Positions 44,437 through 53,935 of a DNA stretch of 64,000 nt are shown here, piece after piece. Made by a program: the position numbers and the translations under genes. Numbering within the stretch: the stretch's first letter is position 1; every line of letters begins with the position of its first letter. The stretch is from Natrinema altunense (GTDB taxonomy: Archaea > Halobacteriota > Halobacteria > Halobacteriales > Natrialbaceae), in the NCBI RefSeq assembly GCF_000731985.1, contig NZ_JNCS01000002.1, positions 124,001 to 188,000 on the forward strand, given 5' to 3'. Under the pieces are notes generated by a model. The model made no database searches. It saw nothing but the letters and a program-made list of their open reading frames with translations, and was not told where the DNA came from.

Positions 44437-44733
44437 GTGATCGGCACGAGCGAGAGCCGCGAAATCGTCGACTGGCGGAAGACGACCGACGACGGGCAGT
44501 CGGTGTACGTCATCGAGTACAGCGAACCCGTCCCGGAGCCGACGGGCCGCTCGAAGACGCTGTTCGGCGCGGGCAGCGGCGGCACGGTCCCCGCCGGCGA
44601 GCAGTACTTCGAGATGCCCGACGGCACGCGCATTCCCGCGACCGAGGCCGCCTTCGACGCCGACGGAACGACGCTGCGGGTCCGCCGCGAGCGGTCGGTG
44701 GTCGATCGGCTGCGGCGCTACCTGCCCTGGTGA
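44437..44733 (+). CDS. Small protein of unknown function (98 aa)
   Basis: 98 residues from the GTG at 44437 (MIGTSESREIVDWRKTTDDG). The first half is predicted beta-rich (SVYVIEYSEPVPEPT), a glycine-rich turn (LFGAGSGGTVPAGEQ) follows, and the C-terminus is basic (LRVRRERSVVDRLRRYLPW). No motif is recognised. Acidic composition and codon bias support it as a real gene. It lies between truD and the small membrane protein at 44820 on the same strand. Confidence 0.5.
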   Translation: MIGTSESREIVDWRKTTDDGQSVYVIEYSEPVPEPTGRSKTLFGAGSGGTVPAGEQYFEMPDGTRIPATEAAFDADGTTLRVRRERSVVDRLRRYLPW

Positions 44734-44819
44734 CGAGGCCGCCCGTTTCGGCCGCGTTCGAACCGCAGGTAGTATCGATCGGCAAAGAAGTTATCAGTCT
44801 ATCACGAGACGTCGTTCGT

Positions 44820-45146
44820 ATGTTCGAACCGTTCTCGCTGTTTACCTCGGCGCTGTACGTCGTTCAGGGCCTCCTGGGACTGGCCGATCAGCGCGTCCTC
44901 ACCGGCGAACAGCGATCGCGCGCACAACCGGCCGCGAGCGTGCATCTCGGCAGTTCGGTCGCGTTCGTCGTCGCCGGCATTGCCAGCGCGTCGTGGGTAC
45001 AACTGCACGGCCTCCCGACGGTGTGGTTTCCGACGATTCTGTCCCTCGGGCTCCTCGTTTCGATCCTCGTGCAGGGCTGGCTGTATCGATCGATCGGCGT
45101 CTCGCAAAGCCCGCTCCTCGAGCGGGCGTGGACGCGCCTGCACTGA
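44820..45146 (+). CDS. Small membrane protein (108 aa)
   Basis: 108 residues from the ATG at 44820 (MFEPFSLFTSALYVVQGLLG). Predicted helices lie near 1-20, 42-62 (SSVAFVVAGIASASWVQL) and 68-88 (VWFPTILSLGLLVSILVQG), with a charged loop VLTGEQRSRAQPAAS between the first two. Function unknown. Its start follows 'aagttatcag', a possible TATA element about 30 bases upstream. Confidence 0.6.
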   Translation: MFEPFSLFTSALYVVQGLLGLADQRVLTGEQRSRAQPAASVHLGSSVAFVVAGIASASWVQLHGLPTVWFPTILSLGLLVSILVQGWLYRSIGVSQSPLLERAWTRLH

Positions 45147-45161
45147 TCGGGACACGACGCC

Positions 45162-45683
45162 TTACTCGAGCGCGTTCCGCAGTACCGCGCCGAAGCCGGC
45201 GGCACCGATACAGATCGCGAGGATGCCCCCGACGCCGGTGACCGCGAGCGCGCCGCTGATCGCCGCGGCGACGAGCAGGCGCGTGAGCCACTCGTCGTCG
45301 CGCCCGACTAGCCGATCGGCGATGGCGAGATACGCGATCGCGCCGCCGATCGCCCAGACGAGATACGCCAGCAGGAACAGCGGAATCGCCACGACGATCC
45401 CGACGATCGTGACGACGAGGAGCAGTGTCAGCAGGCCGATTCCGAGCAACGACGCGATGCCGTAGAGGAACACGCCGAACGGATCCGCGAGGGCGTCGTC
45501 CATCATCCGGTCCGTGTAGTCGGGCGCGATCGCGATTAGGATCGCGCCGACGACGAGCGTCGTCAGGGCGGCCCCGAGCGCACCCCCGAGGAGGCCGTCG
45601 GTCGTCCCGATCTCGATCTCGGTCCCGGGATCGACCTGCATGATCACTGCGACTGCGAGGGTCGGTCCGTCGAGTCCAATCAT
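45162..45683 (-). CDS. Multi-pass membrane protein (173 aa)
   Basis: 173 residues, very hydrophobic, with about four helices (LGAALTTLVVGAILIAIAP, GIASLLGIGLLTLLLVVTIVGIVVAIPLFLLAYLVW, and LLVAAAISGALAVTGVGGIL). The alternation of a short polar linker (DYTDRMMDDALADPFGVFLYG) resembles the membrane half of polymer-forming/bactofilin-associated proteins. An internal Met 14 codons downstream (45641) is an alternative start. Convergent with the gene at 44820. Confidence 0.6.
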   Translation of the reverse strand: MIGLDGPTLAVAVIMQVDPGTEIEIGTTDGLLGGALGAALTTLVVGAILIAIAPDYTDRMMDDALADPFGVFLYGIASLLGIGLLTLLLVVTIVGIVVAIPLFLLAYLVWAIGGAIAYLAIADRLVGRDDEWLTRLLVAAAISGALAVTGVGGILAICIGAAGFGAVLRNALE

Positions 45684-45781
45684 GATTTCTGAAGGCCCGG
45701 CCGGTACATAAACGGCGGTGTCGACGTGCCGTCGCCCGGCTTCGCTGACAGCCTTTTGCCCGCTCGCGACCTATCCCGTCC

Positions 45782-46213
45782 ATGCGAAGCAACCGCCTGC
45801 AACGGGAGATCGACGACCTCGTGTCTCGGGGCTGGACGATCGAGGAGGAGACGCCGGACCGCGTCGTGATGGTCGACCGGGAGTTCGGCTCGGTGCTGTC
45901 ACACGTCCTCGTCGTGGTCCTGACGGTCTGGTTCTCGATGGGGCTCGGCAACGTCGTCTGGGGGGCGTACAACTACGTGTCGAACTCCCGGCGGCGAGTT
46001 CTCTGGGAGGACGCGGTCGGCTGTCCGCACTGCGGCGCGGACGTCCCGGCGTCGGCCGACTACTGCCCGGCCTGTGGCGACGGCCTCGAGCGGGTCCCGG
46101 AGCCGAACGGTGGAATCGCCTGCCTGGAGTGCGACGCGGTCGCCGCCGAGGGCTCGCGGTACTGTCCGGCCTGCGGGACGCGGCTCGCGGAGACGGGCGG
46201 CGGTCCGTCGTAA
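45782..46213 (+). CDS. Membrane-anchored double zinc-ribbon protein
   Basis: 143 residues. An N-terminal helical region (LQREIDDLVSRGWTIEEE) and one transmembrane helix (SHVLVVVLTVWFSMGLGNVVW) precede two zinc ribbons: CPHCGADVPASADYCPACG and CLECDAVAAEGSRYCPACG, each with four cysteines. Domains of this type mediate protein or nucleic-acid contacts. Its TAA lies inside a 22-base tandem duplication (46201-46244). A stress or membrane-quality role is possible but unproven. Confidence 0.75.
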   Translation: MRSNRLQREIDDLVSRGWTIEEETPDRVVMVDREFGSVLSHVLVVVLTVWFSMGLGNVVWGAYNYVSNSRRRVLWEDAVGCPHCGADVPASADYCPACGDGLERVPEPNGGIACLECDAVAAEGSRYCPACGTRLAETGGGPS

Positions 46214-46244
46214 GGGGCAGCGCGGTCCGTCGTAAGGGGCAGCG
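46201..46244. repeat. 22-base perfect tandem duplication at a gene end
   Basis: CGGTCCGTCGTAAGGGGCAG plus CG (46201-46222) is repeated exactly at 46223-46244. The first unit carries the stop codon of the zinc-ribbon gene; the second duplicates the codons just before the stop and the stop itself, so protein length is unchanged. Perfect identity suggests a recent event. Confidence 0.9.
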
Positions 46245-46303
46245 ATGTCGTCTTCGCTGAACCGAACAGCTACGTAGCTCGCCCCCAATCGACCGACCAG
46301 CCA

Positions 46304-47143
46304 ATGGAACTGGACTCGGACCCGCACATCCTCCTGACGAACGACGACGGGATCGACGCGCCCGGGATTCGGGCGCTACACGACGCGCTCTCGGCGGTCG
46401 GCGAGGTGACCGTCGTCGCGCCGGACCGGAACCGGAGCGCCGTCGGTCGGTCGCTGTCCTACGGGCGGACGAACTCCTCGGACGGCGGGGACCTCTCGCT
46501 GGACCTCGAGGCCGACTCGTTTACCTCGCCGGTCCCCCACACCGATCACGACCTGGGCTACGCCGTCGACGGCACCCCCTGTGACTGCGCCATCGTCGGC
46601 GCGAAGGGGCTCGAGCCGGCCCCCGATATCGTCGTCTCGGGCTGTAACGACGGCGCGAATCTCGGTGCGTACGTCTTCTCACGCTCGGGAACCGTCAGCG
46701 CCGCCATGGAGGCGGCCTTCCTCGGCACCCCGTCGATCGCCGTCTCGATGGACACGCTCGGCTACGACGACGACCTCGAGCCCGCGGACTTCGAGCGGGC
46801 GGGCGAGATCGCCGCCGACCTCGTGGCCGGCGCACCCGGGACCGGCCTGTTCGATCGGGTCGACTACCTGAACGTCAACGTCCCCGGCCCGAAGGCCGAA
46901 CCCAACGGCTTTGCGATCACGCGACCGACCGAGGTCTACGAAATGGACGCCGCCTTCGAGGACGGCCGGTTCCAACTGACGAACCGCCTCTGGCAGCAGA
47001 TGTCCAACCGGGACATTCCCGACGACGAGGATACCGACCGCCACGCCGTCCTCGAGGAGGCGGTTTCGATCTCCCCGCTTCGAGTCCCCTACGAGGTCGT
47101 CGACACGGAGCCGGTACGGACCGTCTTCGACCGGGTTCTGTAA
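46304..47143 (+). CDS. surE: 5'/3'-nucleotidase SurE
   Basis: 279 residues. ILLTNDDGIDAPGI gives the metal-binding Asp pair, VVAPDRNRSAVGRSLSY the phosphate site, SGCNDGANLG the conserved Asn, and RSGTVSAAMEAA the C-terminal signature. SurE dephosphorylates nucleoside 5'/3'-monophosphates in the cytoplasm and is widely conserved in archaea. Slightly longer than bacterial SurE (about 250) owing to acidic inserts. The gene starts just after the 22-base tandem repeat and probably has its own promoter. Confidence 0.92.
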   Translation: MELDSDPHILLTNDDGIDAPGIRALHDALSAVGEVTVVAPDRNRSAVGRSLSYGRTNSSDGGDLSLDLEADSFTSPVPHTDHDLGYAVDGTPCDCAIVGAKGLEPAPDIVVSGCNDGANLGAYVFSRSGTVSAAMEAAFLGTPSIAVSMDTLGYDDDLEPADFERAGEIAADLVAGAPGTGLFDRVDYLNVNVPGPKAEPNGFAITRPTEVYEMDAAFEDGRFQLTNRLWQQMSNRDIPDDEDTDRHAVLEEAVSISPLRVPYEVVDTEPVRTVFDRVL

Positions 47144-47216
47144 CCTACGGCTCGCTGTTAAGTCACGAGCCAGCACAATTTAGGGAGTCGGCTCACAAGG
47201 GACAGCCAATCGATCG

Positions 47217-49058
47217 ATGTCGGACGGGAATCCACCGGACGAGACCGACGACAACCGGGGCGAAATCCCCTCGCAGCCGCCGAGCGGCGTCGGCCCGGCC
47301 TCAAGTCTCGATACCGAGGCCGATTCGGTCGTCGCTCCGCCGGGCGACGGGACGGCGGGGAGCGACGACGCCGAACCGGAGCCGACGTCGGCTATCGCTC
47401 CGCCGGACTCGAAGTCGACGCGAGCGATCAGGGACGCCGTCCTCGCGGACGTGAAGGCGTCGTTCGACGACCGACCCGACGACGCGTTCCCCGGTCGCCC
47501 GTCCGACGCCTTCATCGAGGCGGAGTTCTTCGATTTCGGCTATCTCGACGACTACGAGGAGGTCGACCGCTACTGGGTGAACCGGCCGTACGCGTACGTC
47601 ACGATCCTGTACGACGAGTCGACCAACACCAACCGGTATCACGTCGTCGAACCCGATCTAGACGAGTTCGAGGAGTACGTCCGCGAGGACCTCATCCGGT
47701 CGCTGCGCAGCGATCTGCTGTACAAGGAGTTCGATGGCGAGATCGACCGGGCGGCGACCTTCGACGAGGAAGTCCCGCGGGTGATGCGTGAACACGCCGC
47801 GACCGTCAGCGACGGCTCCCTCCAGCAACTCCGCTACTACCTCCGCCGGGACTTCGTGAGCTACGGGAAGATCGACCCGATCATGCGCGACCGGGCGGTC
47901 GAGGACATCTCCTGTGACGGCGCGGCGAAGCCCGTCTTCGTCTACCACCACGGCTACCGCGACCTGCGGACGAACCTCGCTTTCAGCGACGAGCGCCTGA
48001 GCGCGTACGTCGTGCGACTCGCCCAACGCGCCGGCAAACACCTCTCGGTGGCCGACCCCCTGATCGACGCCTCGCTCCCCGACGGGTCGCGCGTCCAACT
48101 CACACTCGGGGGCGAGGTGACGACCGGTGGCCCCAACTTCACCGTTCGGAAGTTCGCCGAGGTGCCGTTCACGCCGGTCGACCTCATCAACTGGGGCACG
48201 TTCAGTATCGCGCAGATGGCGTACCTCTGGCTGGCCGTCGAGAACAACGCCTCGCTGATGGTCGCCGGCGGCACCGGATCGGGGAAGACGACCAGCCTCA
48301 ATGCGATTTCGATGTTCGTGCCGCCCGAAAGCAAGGTCGTTTCCATCGAGGATACGCCGGAGTTGACGCTGCCCCACGACAACTGGATTCAAAGCGTCAC
48401 GCGAACGGGCGTCACCGCCGGCGGGCGCGGCTCCGTCGGGATGTTCGACCTCCTGCAAGCGGCCCTGCGTCAGCGGCCGGAGTACCTCGTCGTCGGCGAG
48501 ATCCGCACCGAAAGCGACGTCGCGCTCACCTTCTTCCAGTCGATCGCCACCGGCCACACGGCGTACACGACGTTCCACGCCGACTCCGTTCGGGGGCTGT
48601 TGAGCCGGCTGGGTAACGAGCCGCTGAACGTCCCATCCGAGATGATCGGCAACCTCGATATCGTCTCGATCCAGCAACAGACGACCCAGAACGGCAAACG
48701 CGTTCGGCGCAACAGGCGGCTCGTCGAATTCGGCTCCGGCGACGCGGACACCGACGACCTCGAGCCACACGAAGTGTTCCGGTACGATCCCCGCTCGGAT
48801 GGGTTCGAGCAGACCACGGGCTCGAGAGTGTTAGGTGCTATCGCCGACGAACGGGGCTGGACGCCCGGCCGCATCGAACGGGAACTGGACCACCGCGAAG
48901 CGGTCCTCGAGTACCTGCTCGAGGCGGGCATCACCGACTACGAGAGCGTCGCCCGCGTCATCCAGGGTTTCATCCGCGATCCCGACTACATTCTCGAGGA
49001 GGTCCGCACCGGCGACCTCGATCCCGAACAGATCGCGGTGACGGAGGCCGACGACTGA
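47217..49058 (+). CDS. Type IV pilus-like secretion ATPase (PilB/TadA family)
   Basis: 613 residues. An acidic N-terminus of about 110 residues precedes a domain with DEVSYDGAAKPVF-like features (VEDISCDGAAKPVFVYH) and then the ATPase: Walker A AGGTGSGKTTS, the Asp box VVSIEDTPEL, Walker B EYLVVGEIRTESDVALTFFQS and the His box TGHTAYTTFHADS. It is the hexameric motor that drives assembly of pilus or archaellum-like filaments. It is first in a tight three-gene cluster with a PilC-like membrane protein (3 bases away) and a pilin-like surface protein. Confidence 0.88.
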   Translation: MSDGNPPDETDDNRGEIPSQPPSGVGPASSLDTEADSVVAPPGDGTAGSDDAEPEPTSAIAPPDSKSTRAIRDAVLADVKASFDDRPDDAFPGRPSDAFIEAEFFDFGYLDDYEEVDRYWVNRPYAYVTILYDESTNTNRYHVVEPDLDEFEEYVREDLIRSLRSDLLYKEFDGEIDRAATFDEEVPRVMREHAATVSDGSLQQLRYYLRRDFVSYGKIDPIMRDRAVEDISCDGAAKPVFVYHHGYRDLRTNLAFSDERLSAYVVRLAQRAGKHLSVADPLIDASLPDGSRVQLTLGGEVTTGGPNFTVRKFAEVPFTPVDLINWGTFSIAQMAYLWLAVENNASLMVAGGTGSGKTTSLNAISMFVPPESKVVSIEDTPELTLPHDNWIQSVTRTGVTAGGRGSVGMFDLLQAALRQRPEYLVVGEIRTESDVALTFFQSIATGHTAYTTFHADSVRGLLSRLGNEPLNVPSEMIGNLDIVSIQQQTTQNGKRVRRNRRLVEFGSGDADTDDLEPHEVFRYDPRSDGFEQTTGSRVLGAIADERGWTPGRIERELDHREAVLEYLLEAGITDYESVARVIQGFIRDPDYILEEVRTGDLDPEQIAVTEADD

Positions 49059-49061
49059 CCC

Positions 49062-51275
49062 GTGACCGACCGTGATCGATCCGGCGACGACGCCGCCCGC
49101 CAGCCCGACGAGCCGGCGTTCCGCGAACCGGGGCTCGACGAGGCGACGGCCGAGGCCGTCCTCGAGGACGCGTTCGGCGACGATGCGGGGGTCTCGAGCG
49201 AACCCACGGCGTCCGGGCCGTTCGCGGCGGCCGACGAACGACGGGCGGCGGTGGCCGACGCGGAGCCGGAACCCGAGGAAGCGCTCAGCCAGCCGCTCGC
49301 CGAGGAGCGCCACCTCGGTGCCGCGGAGCAACTCGAGTTCCGGGAGGCGTACGGCCGGACGCGGGCGTTCTTCAAGACGCGACCGGAGCGATATCGCGAC
49401 CTCCAGCGGCTGCTCAAGCAGGCCCGTATCCGGGACACCTACGATAGGTACCTGACCGACAGCGCCAGGCGTGCGGGAATCGCCGCGGTCGCCGCGGGAC
49501 TCCTCGCGACCGTCGCACTCGTCGCGCTGGTGGTTACGGGGACGCTATTCAGCGTGCTCGAACCGCTGTTCGGCCTGTCCGGCCGGACACGGGACGCGTT
49601 CCTGACGCACCCGCTGGTCGTGGCCGCGCTGTTCGTCCCCCCGCTCTGCTCGCTCGCTGCCGGCGGTGCCGTCTGGATCGGTCGGAACTACTACTACCCG
49701 CGCAGCGTCGTGGCGACGCGGCGACGCAGCATCGCGCTCAACCTGCCGTACGCGATCACGTTCATGTACGCGCTCTCAAGCGGCGGGATGAACGTCATCG
49801 AGGTGTGTCGCCGACTCGGGAACAGCGAGGCGGTCTACGGCGAGGTCGCAACCGAGTTCGACCTCGTCGTCCGCGAGATCGACCTGTTCGGCAACGACCT
49901 GTTGCAGGCGCTTGACAACGTCCGGATGCTGACCCCGAGCGACGACTTCCGGCGGTTCCTCGACGACCTGCTCGGCGTCCTCGACTCCGGCGGCGACCTC
50001 GAGACGTTCCTCGAGGCGGAATCCGAGGCGGCCCTCGAAGACGCCCTCGAAGAGCAGTCGTCGTTCATCGAGACGCTCGGCGTGCTCAGCGAGGTGTTCG
50101 TCGTCGCGTTCGTCGCCGCGCCGCTGTTCCTGATCGTCGTTTTGATGGTGGTGAGTTTCCTCGGCGCGGAGACCGTCGGCCTGATCGCCGGACTCGTCTA
50201 CGTCGTCTTCCCGCTCTCGATGGGCGGTTTCCTGCTCCTCGTCGACGTGCTCTCGCGCCCGTACCAGGAGCCGACCGCCAGCCTTGCCGTCGCGGACGAG
50301 CGAACGGTCGAACTCGAGCAGGTGGTCGACGATCCCCGGTTTGCGGCCTATCAGCGGTCGAAACGCGAGACCGGTATCCGTGCGTTCCTCGCCGACCCGT
50401 TGCGGGCGATCACCCGCCGTCCCGTCCGCTCGCTCGGGGTGACGGTGCCGGCCGCCCTCGCCGTCGCCGGGCTCGCTATTTGGACCGGACTCGTCGAGCC
50501 GACCGCCGCCGCGTTTCTCGCCGCCCCGCTCCGGACGACCGTCGGGCTCGCCGTCGTCCCGCTGGTGACGGCGACCGCGCCGTTGACGGTCCTCCACGAG
50601 CGCGAGCGCCGGCGGACGACCGTCATCACCGAGCGGTTCCCGGACGTGCTGAGCATCCTCGCCAGCGCGAACCGGATGGGCGTCGACATCGTCGACGCCT
50701 TCGATCTGGTCACGCGGTGGGCCAGCGGGACCCTCGCCGCGGAGCTCCGCCGGGTCCGCAACGACGTGGCCTGGAACCACGACCTGACCCGCGCCCTGCT
50801 CGGCTTCGCCGACCGGCTGAACGTGCCCCAACTGACCCGGACGATGACGCTCGTCGCGGAGGGGAGCCGCTCGAGCGGCGATCTCCACGGCCTGCTCGAG
50901 ATCGCGGCGACGAACACGCGGGCGCAGGCGAAATTGGCCCGCGAGCGACGGCGCGAAGTCGGCTCGTACGTCGCGATCGTCGTGATCGGCTTCCTCGTCT
51001 ATCTGCTGGTCATCGTCATGGTCAGCGCGAGCTATCTCACCCCGATCGCCGAGGTGGCGGCCGAGACCGATCCGGCGGCTGCCGGCGGGCCGGTCTCGTT
51101 GGGCGCGATTCCCGTCGACACCTACGAGCTACTGTTCCTCCACTCGGCGCTCGTTCAGGGCTTCGGTAGCGGGCTGATCGCCGGGAAACTGGCCGAGAAC
51201 GACGTTCTCAGTGGCCTCAAGTACGGACTGGGACTGGTCACCCTCACCGTCGTCGCGTTCTTCCTCCTGGTGTAA
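49062..51275 (+). CDS. PilC/TadC-family pilus membrane protein (double T2SSF domain)
   Basis: 737 residues from the GTG at 49062. After an acidic 110-residue N-terminus come two copies of the T2SSF domain, each with a cytoplasmic helical bundle and flanking membrane helices; the first copy has LNLPYAITFMYALSSGGMNVIEVCRRLG and the second ITERFPDVLSILASANRMGVDIVDAFDLV. The protein would be the membrane platform on which the motor ATPase works. It starts 3 bases after the ATPase stop and is followed after 2 bases by the pilin-like gene. Confidence 0.88.
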   Translation: MTDRDRSGDDAARQPDEPAFREPGLDEATAEAVLEDAFGDDAGVSSEPTASGPFAAADERRAAVADAEPEPEEALSQPLAEERHLGAAEQLEFREAYGRTRAFFKTRPERYRDLQRLLKQARIRDTYDRYLTDSARRAGIAAVAAGLLATVALVALVVTGTLFSVLEPLFGLSGRTRDAFLTHPLVVAALFVPPLCSLAAGGAVWIGRNYYYPRSVVATRRRSIALNLPYAITFMYALSSGGMNVIEVCRRLGNSEAVYGEVATEFDLVVREIDLFGNDLLQALDNVRMLTPSDDFRRFLDDLLGVLDSGGDLETFLEAESEAALEDALEEQSSFIETLGVLSEVFVVAFVAAPLFLIVVLMVVSFLGAETVGLIAGLVYVVFPLSMGGFLLLVDVLSRPYQEPTASLAVADERTVELEQVVDDPRFAAYQRSKRETGIRAFLADPLRAITRRPVRSLGVTVPAALAVAGLAIWTGLVEPTAAAFLAAPLRTTVGLAVVPLVTATAPLTVLHERERRRTTVITERFPDVLSILASANRMGVDIVDAFDLVTRWASGTLAAELRRVRNDVAWNHDLTRALLGFADRLNVPQLTRTMTLVAEGSRSSGDLHGLLEIAATNTRAQAKLARERRREVGSYVAIVVIGFLVYLLVIVMVSASYLTPIAEVAAETDPAAAGGPVSLGAIPVDTYELLFLHSALVQGFGSGLIAGKLAENDVLSGLKYGLGLVTLTVVAFFLLV

Positions 51276-51277
51276 TC

Positions 51278-52885
51278 ATGGTCGAACCCCACCCCCACGG
51301 CCGGAGCGGAACCGAGACACAGCCGGCGGCCCGACTCGACGGGAACGGAGCGCTCCGCGGCTCCGAGCGAGCGGTCTCGCCGGTCATCGGCGCGCTACTC
51401 ATGTTCGCACTGCTCCTCGCCTTGCTGGCGATCCTCCAGACGACCGCGATCCCCGCGGTCAACGAGGGCCTCGAGTTCCAGCACAACGAGCGGGTTCGGA
51501 CTGACGTGGGGGCTGTCGACGGGGCCGTCGATCGGGTGGCCGCGACCGGGAACGGCGAGACGGTCTCCATCGAGGCCGGCTTGCGCTACCCGCCGCGGCT
51601 GTTCTTCGTCAACCCGCCGCCCGCCGCCGGGACGGTTCGCACGACGGCCCCCGCTGGCGTCGAAATCGCCAACGCGTCCGCGGCCGGCGAGACCGGCGAC
51701 TACTGGAACGGGACCCCGCGGACGTTCGAGACGCGGTCGCTCGAGTACGTGCCCGACTACAACGAGTACGGCGACGCGCCGGTGACGGTGGCCGAGCCGT
51801 GGGTCGTCTACGACCGCTTCGACGAGACGACGGTCGCGAGGGGGGACCAGGATCTCGTCGACGCCCGCCGGCTCGATCTCGTCGCGTTGACGGGCGACCG
51901 CTCCGCGTCGGGGGCGAACGACGTCGCGATCGACCTCGAGCCGACCAGCACGCCGGTTCGAACGGTGACGATCCGCGGCGACGGCGAGCCGGTCACGCTG
52001 ACGGTCCCGACGCGGCTCACCGAGGACGAGTGGGCCGCCCTCCTCGCGGACGAACGCGACCCGGACGGCGATCCCGACGACGACCGGTACGTGACGCGTC
52101 TCGACTGTCAGCGAGCGCCGCCGGACCCCTGTGGACGGTTGACGCTCACGCTCGAGCGCGGGACTACCTACGAACTTCGACTCGGGGCCATCGCCCTCGG
52201 CGGCGCGAACGAGGGGGCGGCGGCGTATCTCACCGATATCGAGGGGAACGCGACGGCCGTCCCCGAGAGCGGCCGCCAGCGACTCGTCGTCGAGGCCCGC
52301 GACCGGTTCGACAACCCCGTCAGCGGGGTCCCCGTGACCGGGAGCGTCGATGGCGACGGGACCGTTCGGGCCGTCGATCCCGTGACCGATGCGGCGGGAC
52401 GGGCGACGTTCGTCTACGAGGCCCCGTCGACCGTAGACGGGACGCGGGACGTCGCGCCGACGCTTCGCATCGGCGAGCGCGCGCACCGCGAAGTCCGGTA
52501 CGACATTCGCGTGCTGGATCGCGACGGCGGGACGTCGAGTTCCGGCGGCGGTTCGGATGGTGGTGACGAGGCAACCGGCACCGAGCCGAGCGTGTCGATA
52601 ACCGACATCACGGCGACGAACCCGCGGGACAGCTACCGGGTCTCCATCGAGGCGACCGACGGGAACGGGGATCTCGAGCGGGCCACCTTCGAACTCCGGG
52701 ACCCCGATACCGGGACTCCCATCCGGACGGTGACGGCGGATCTCGGCGGCGAACGCGATACGGCGACCGAACGGCTGCGAGCGAAGGGGCGCGAGCGACG
52801 CGCGGCGTACCGACTCGTCGTAACCGTCGTCGACGCGGACGGACGGACCGGAAGCGACGAGACGACCGTTCGCGGAAGCGGATAG
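51278..52885 (+). CDS. Pilin-like surface protein with Ig-like segment (DUF7289-like)
   Basis: 535 residues. A 30-residue polar leader ends RGSERAVSPVIGALLMFALLLALLAILQT, a class III-type pilin signal and N-terminal helix as in haloarchaeal pilins. A long extracellular beta-rich part follows, with an Ig/bacterial-Big-like segment (VEARDRFDNPVSGVPVTGSV... DAAGRATFVYEA) around 340-400 and a Ser/Gly linker (DGGTSSSGGGSDGGDE). It is the likely filament subunit or cap/adhesin of the adjacent motor and platform. Much larger than a minor pilin, so a cell-surface adhesin role is plausible. Confidence 0.75.
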   Translation: MVEPHPHGRSGTETQPAARLDGNGALRGSERAVSPVIGALLMFALLLALLAILQTTAIPAVNEGLEFQHNERVRTDVGAVDGAVDRVAATGNGETVSIEAGLRYPPRLFFVNPPPAAGTVRTTAPAGVEIANASAAGETGDYWNGTPRTFETRSLEYVPDYNEYGDAPVTVAEPWVVYDRFDETTVARGDQDLVDARRLDLVALTGDRSASGANDVAIDLEPTSTPVRTVTIRGDGEPVTLTVPTRLTEDEWAALLADERDPDGDPDDDRYVTRLDCQRAPPDPCGRLTLTLERGTTYELRLGAIALGGANEGAAAYLTDIEGNATAVPESGRQRLVVEARDRFDNPVSGVPVTGSVDGDGTVRAVDPVTDAAGRATFVYEAPSTVDGTRDVAPTLRIGERAHREVRYDIRVLDRDGGTSSSGGGSDGGDEATGTEPSVSITDITATNPRDSYRVSIEATDGNGDLERATFELRDPDTGTPIRTVTADLGGERDTATERLRAKGRERRAAYRLVVTVVDADGRTGSDETTVRGSG

Positions 52886-53016
52886 CTGGACTGGGCGTCG
52901 ATCCGAGCCACACTCTCCGAGGTTGGCGTTCGATCCGTTCGAACGACGGCCGACCGGCGACGACCGTAGCCGGTCGGAAACAGACCTGTTTTACATCCGT
53001 CCCGACAAGTCCGCCT

Positions 53017-53778
53017 ATGGAGTGTCGCCACTGCGCATCGCCGCTCGAGAAACCCGGTGACTTCTGTCTGGTCTGTCGGGAGGCCAACACCGAGGCGATC
53101 GTCCTCGACGCGGCACGCGACAGGGCGACGATCACGATGCTCGCCGGCGAACCCGACGACCCGACGACGCGGGACGACGACATCGACGCCGACGAGCAGG
53201 TGCTCGGCGAGACGACGATCACGACGACGCCCGAAGACGGCGAGAACGAACCCATCGAACTCCGCAACTTCGCGGGGCTGATCGGCGACGAGATCCGCCG
53301 GAAGCGTCCCGAAGAGGTCTACGCGGGCGGCGTCCGTGCGGTGATTCGCGCCGTCCGCGAGGACGTTCACCATCCCTTCTATCGCGTCGACGACGACGAT
53401 CCCGTCCGGGCGGTCCTCGAGCGCCGCGGCAACCGCGCGCTCGACGTCGTCGAGACGCCGCCGGCCGAGAAGATCAGCGGCAGTCACTCGACGCTCATCG
53501 GCGGCCGTACGGGGATGCAAGCCATTCACACCGTCGCGGACCACCCCCACGTCAAGAAGGTGATCCCCGGTCCCATCGACGCCGGCGGGAAGGGGTCCCA
53601 ATCGGGCATGCGCGCGAAAGTGACCCGCGCCGACGACGGCGGCAACGTTCGCATGCTGTTGCGCAACGGCTCGAGCGTACAGGAGAACCGGGTCGTGACG
53701 ACGGCTCGTGACCGGGAGATGGGCGAACGCATCCGCGACGACCTCAACGACGTACTCGCCGACGCCGAGTTTCAGTAG
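53017..53778 (+). CDS. DUF2103-family protein
   Basis: 253 residues. It begins with a zinc-ribbon-like CRHCASPLEKPGDFCLVC (3-20), followed by an acidic segment, and the conserved core ISGSHSTLIGGRTGMQAI and VKKVIPGPIDAGGKGSQSG matching the archaeal DUF2103 family. Predicted to bind metal and perhaps RNA; activity unknown. The ATG is preceded by a short intergenic region after the pilin-like gene and may have its own promoter. Confidence 0.8.
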   Translation: MECRHCASPLEKPGDFCLVCREANTEAIVLDAARDRATITMLAGEPDDPTTRDDDIDADEQVLGETTITTTPEDGENEPIELRNFAGLIGDEIRRKRPEEVYAGGVRAVIRAVREDVHHPFYRVDDDDPVRAVLERRGNRALDVVETPPAEKISGSHSTLIGGRTGMQAIHTVADHPHVKKVIPGPIDAGGKGSQSGMRAKVTRADDGGNVRMLLRNGSSVQENRVVTTARDREMGERIRDDLNDVLADAEFQ

Positions 53779-53935
53779 CGTCCCGTTCGGTCATCGGTTC
53801 GGACTGCCAACCGCCGCTGTCAGTAGTGCTATCGGGAGCGTCCCACAGCAAATATTGTGTCGAGTCGATGGCAGTGTCAGGTGCTGCTGGTTGTGTGAGC
53901 CTTAATAACTCGACTGTAATTAGATATAATTAGCC

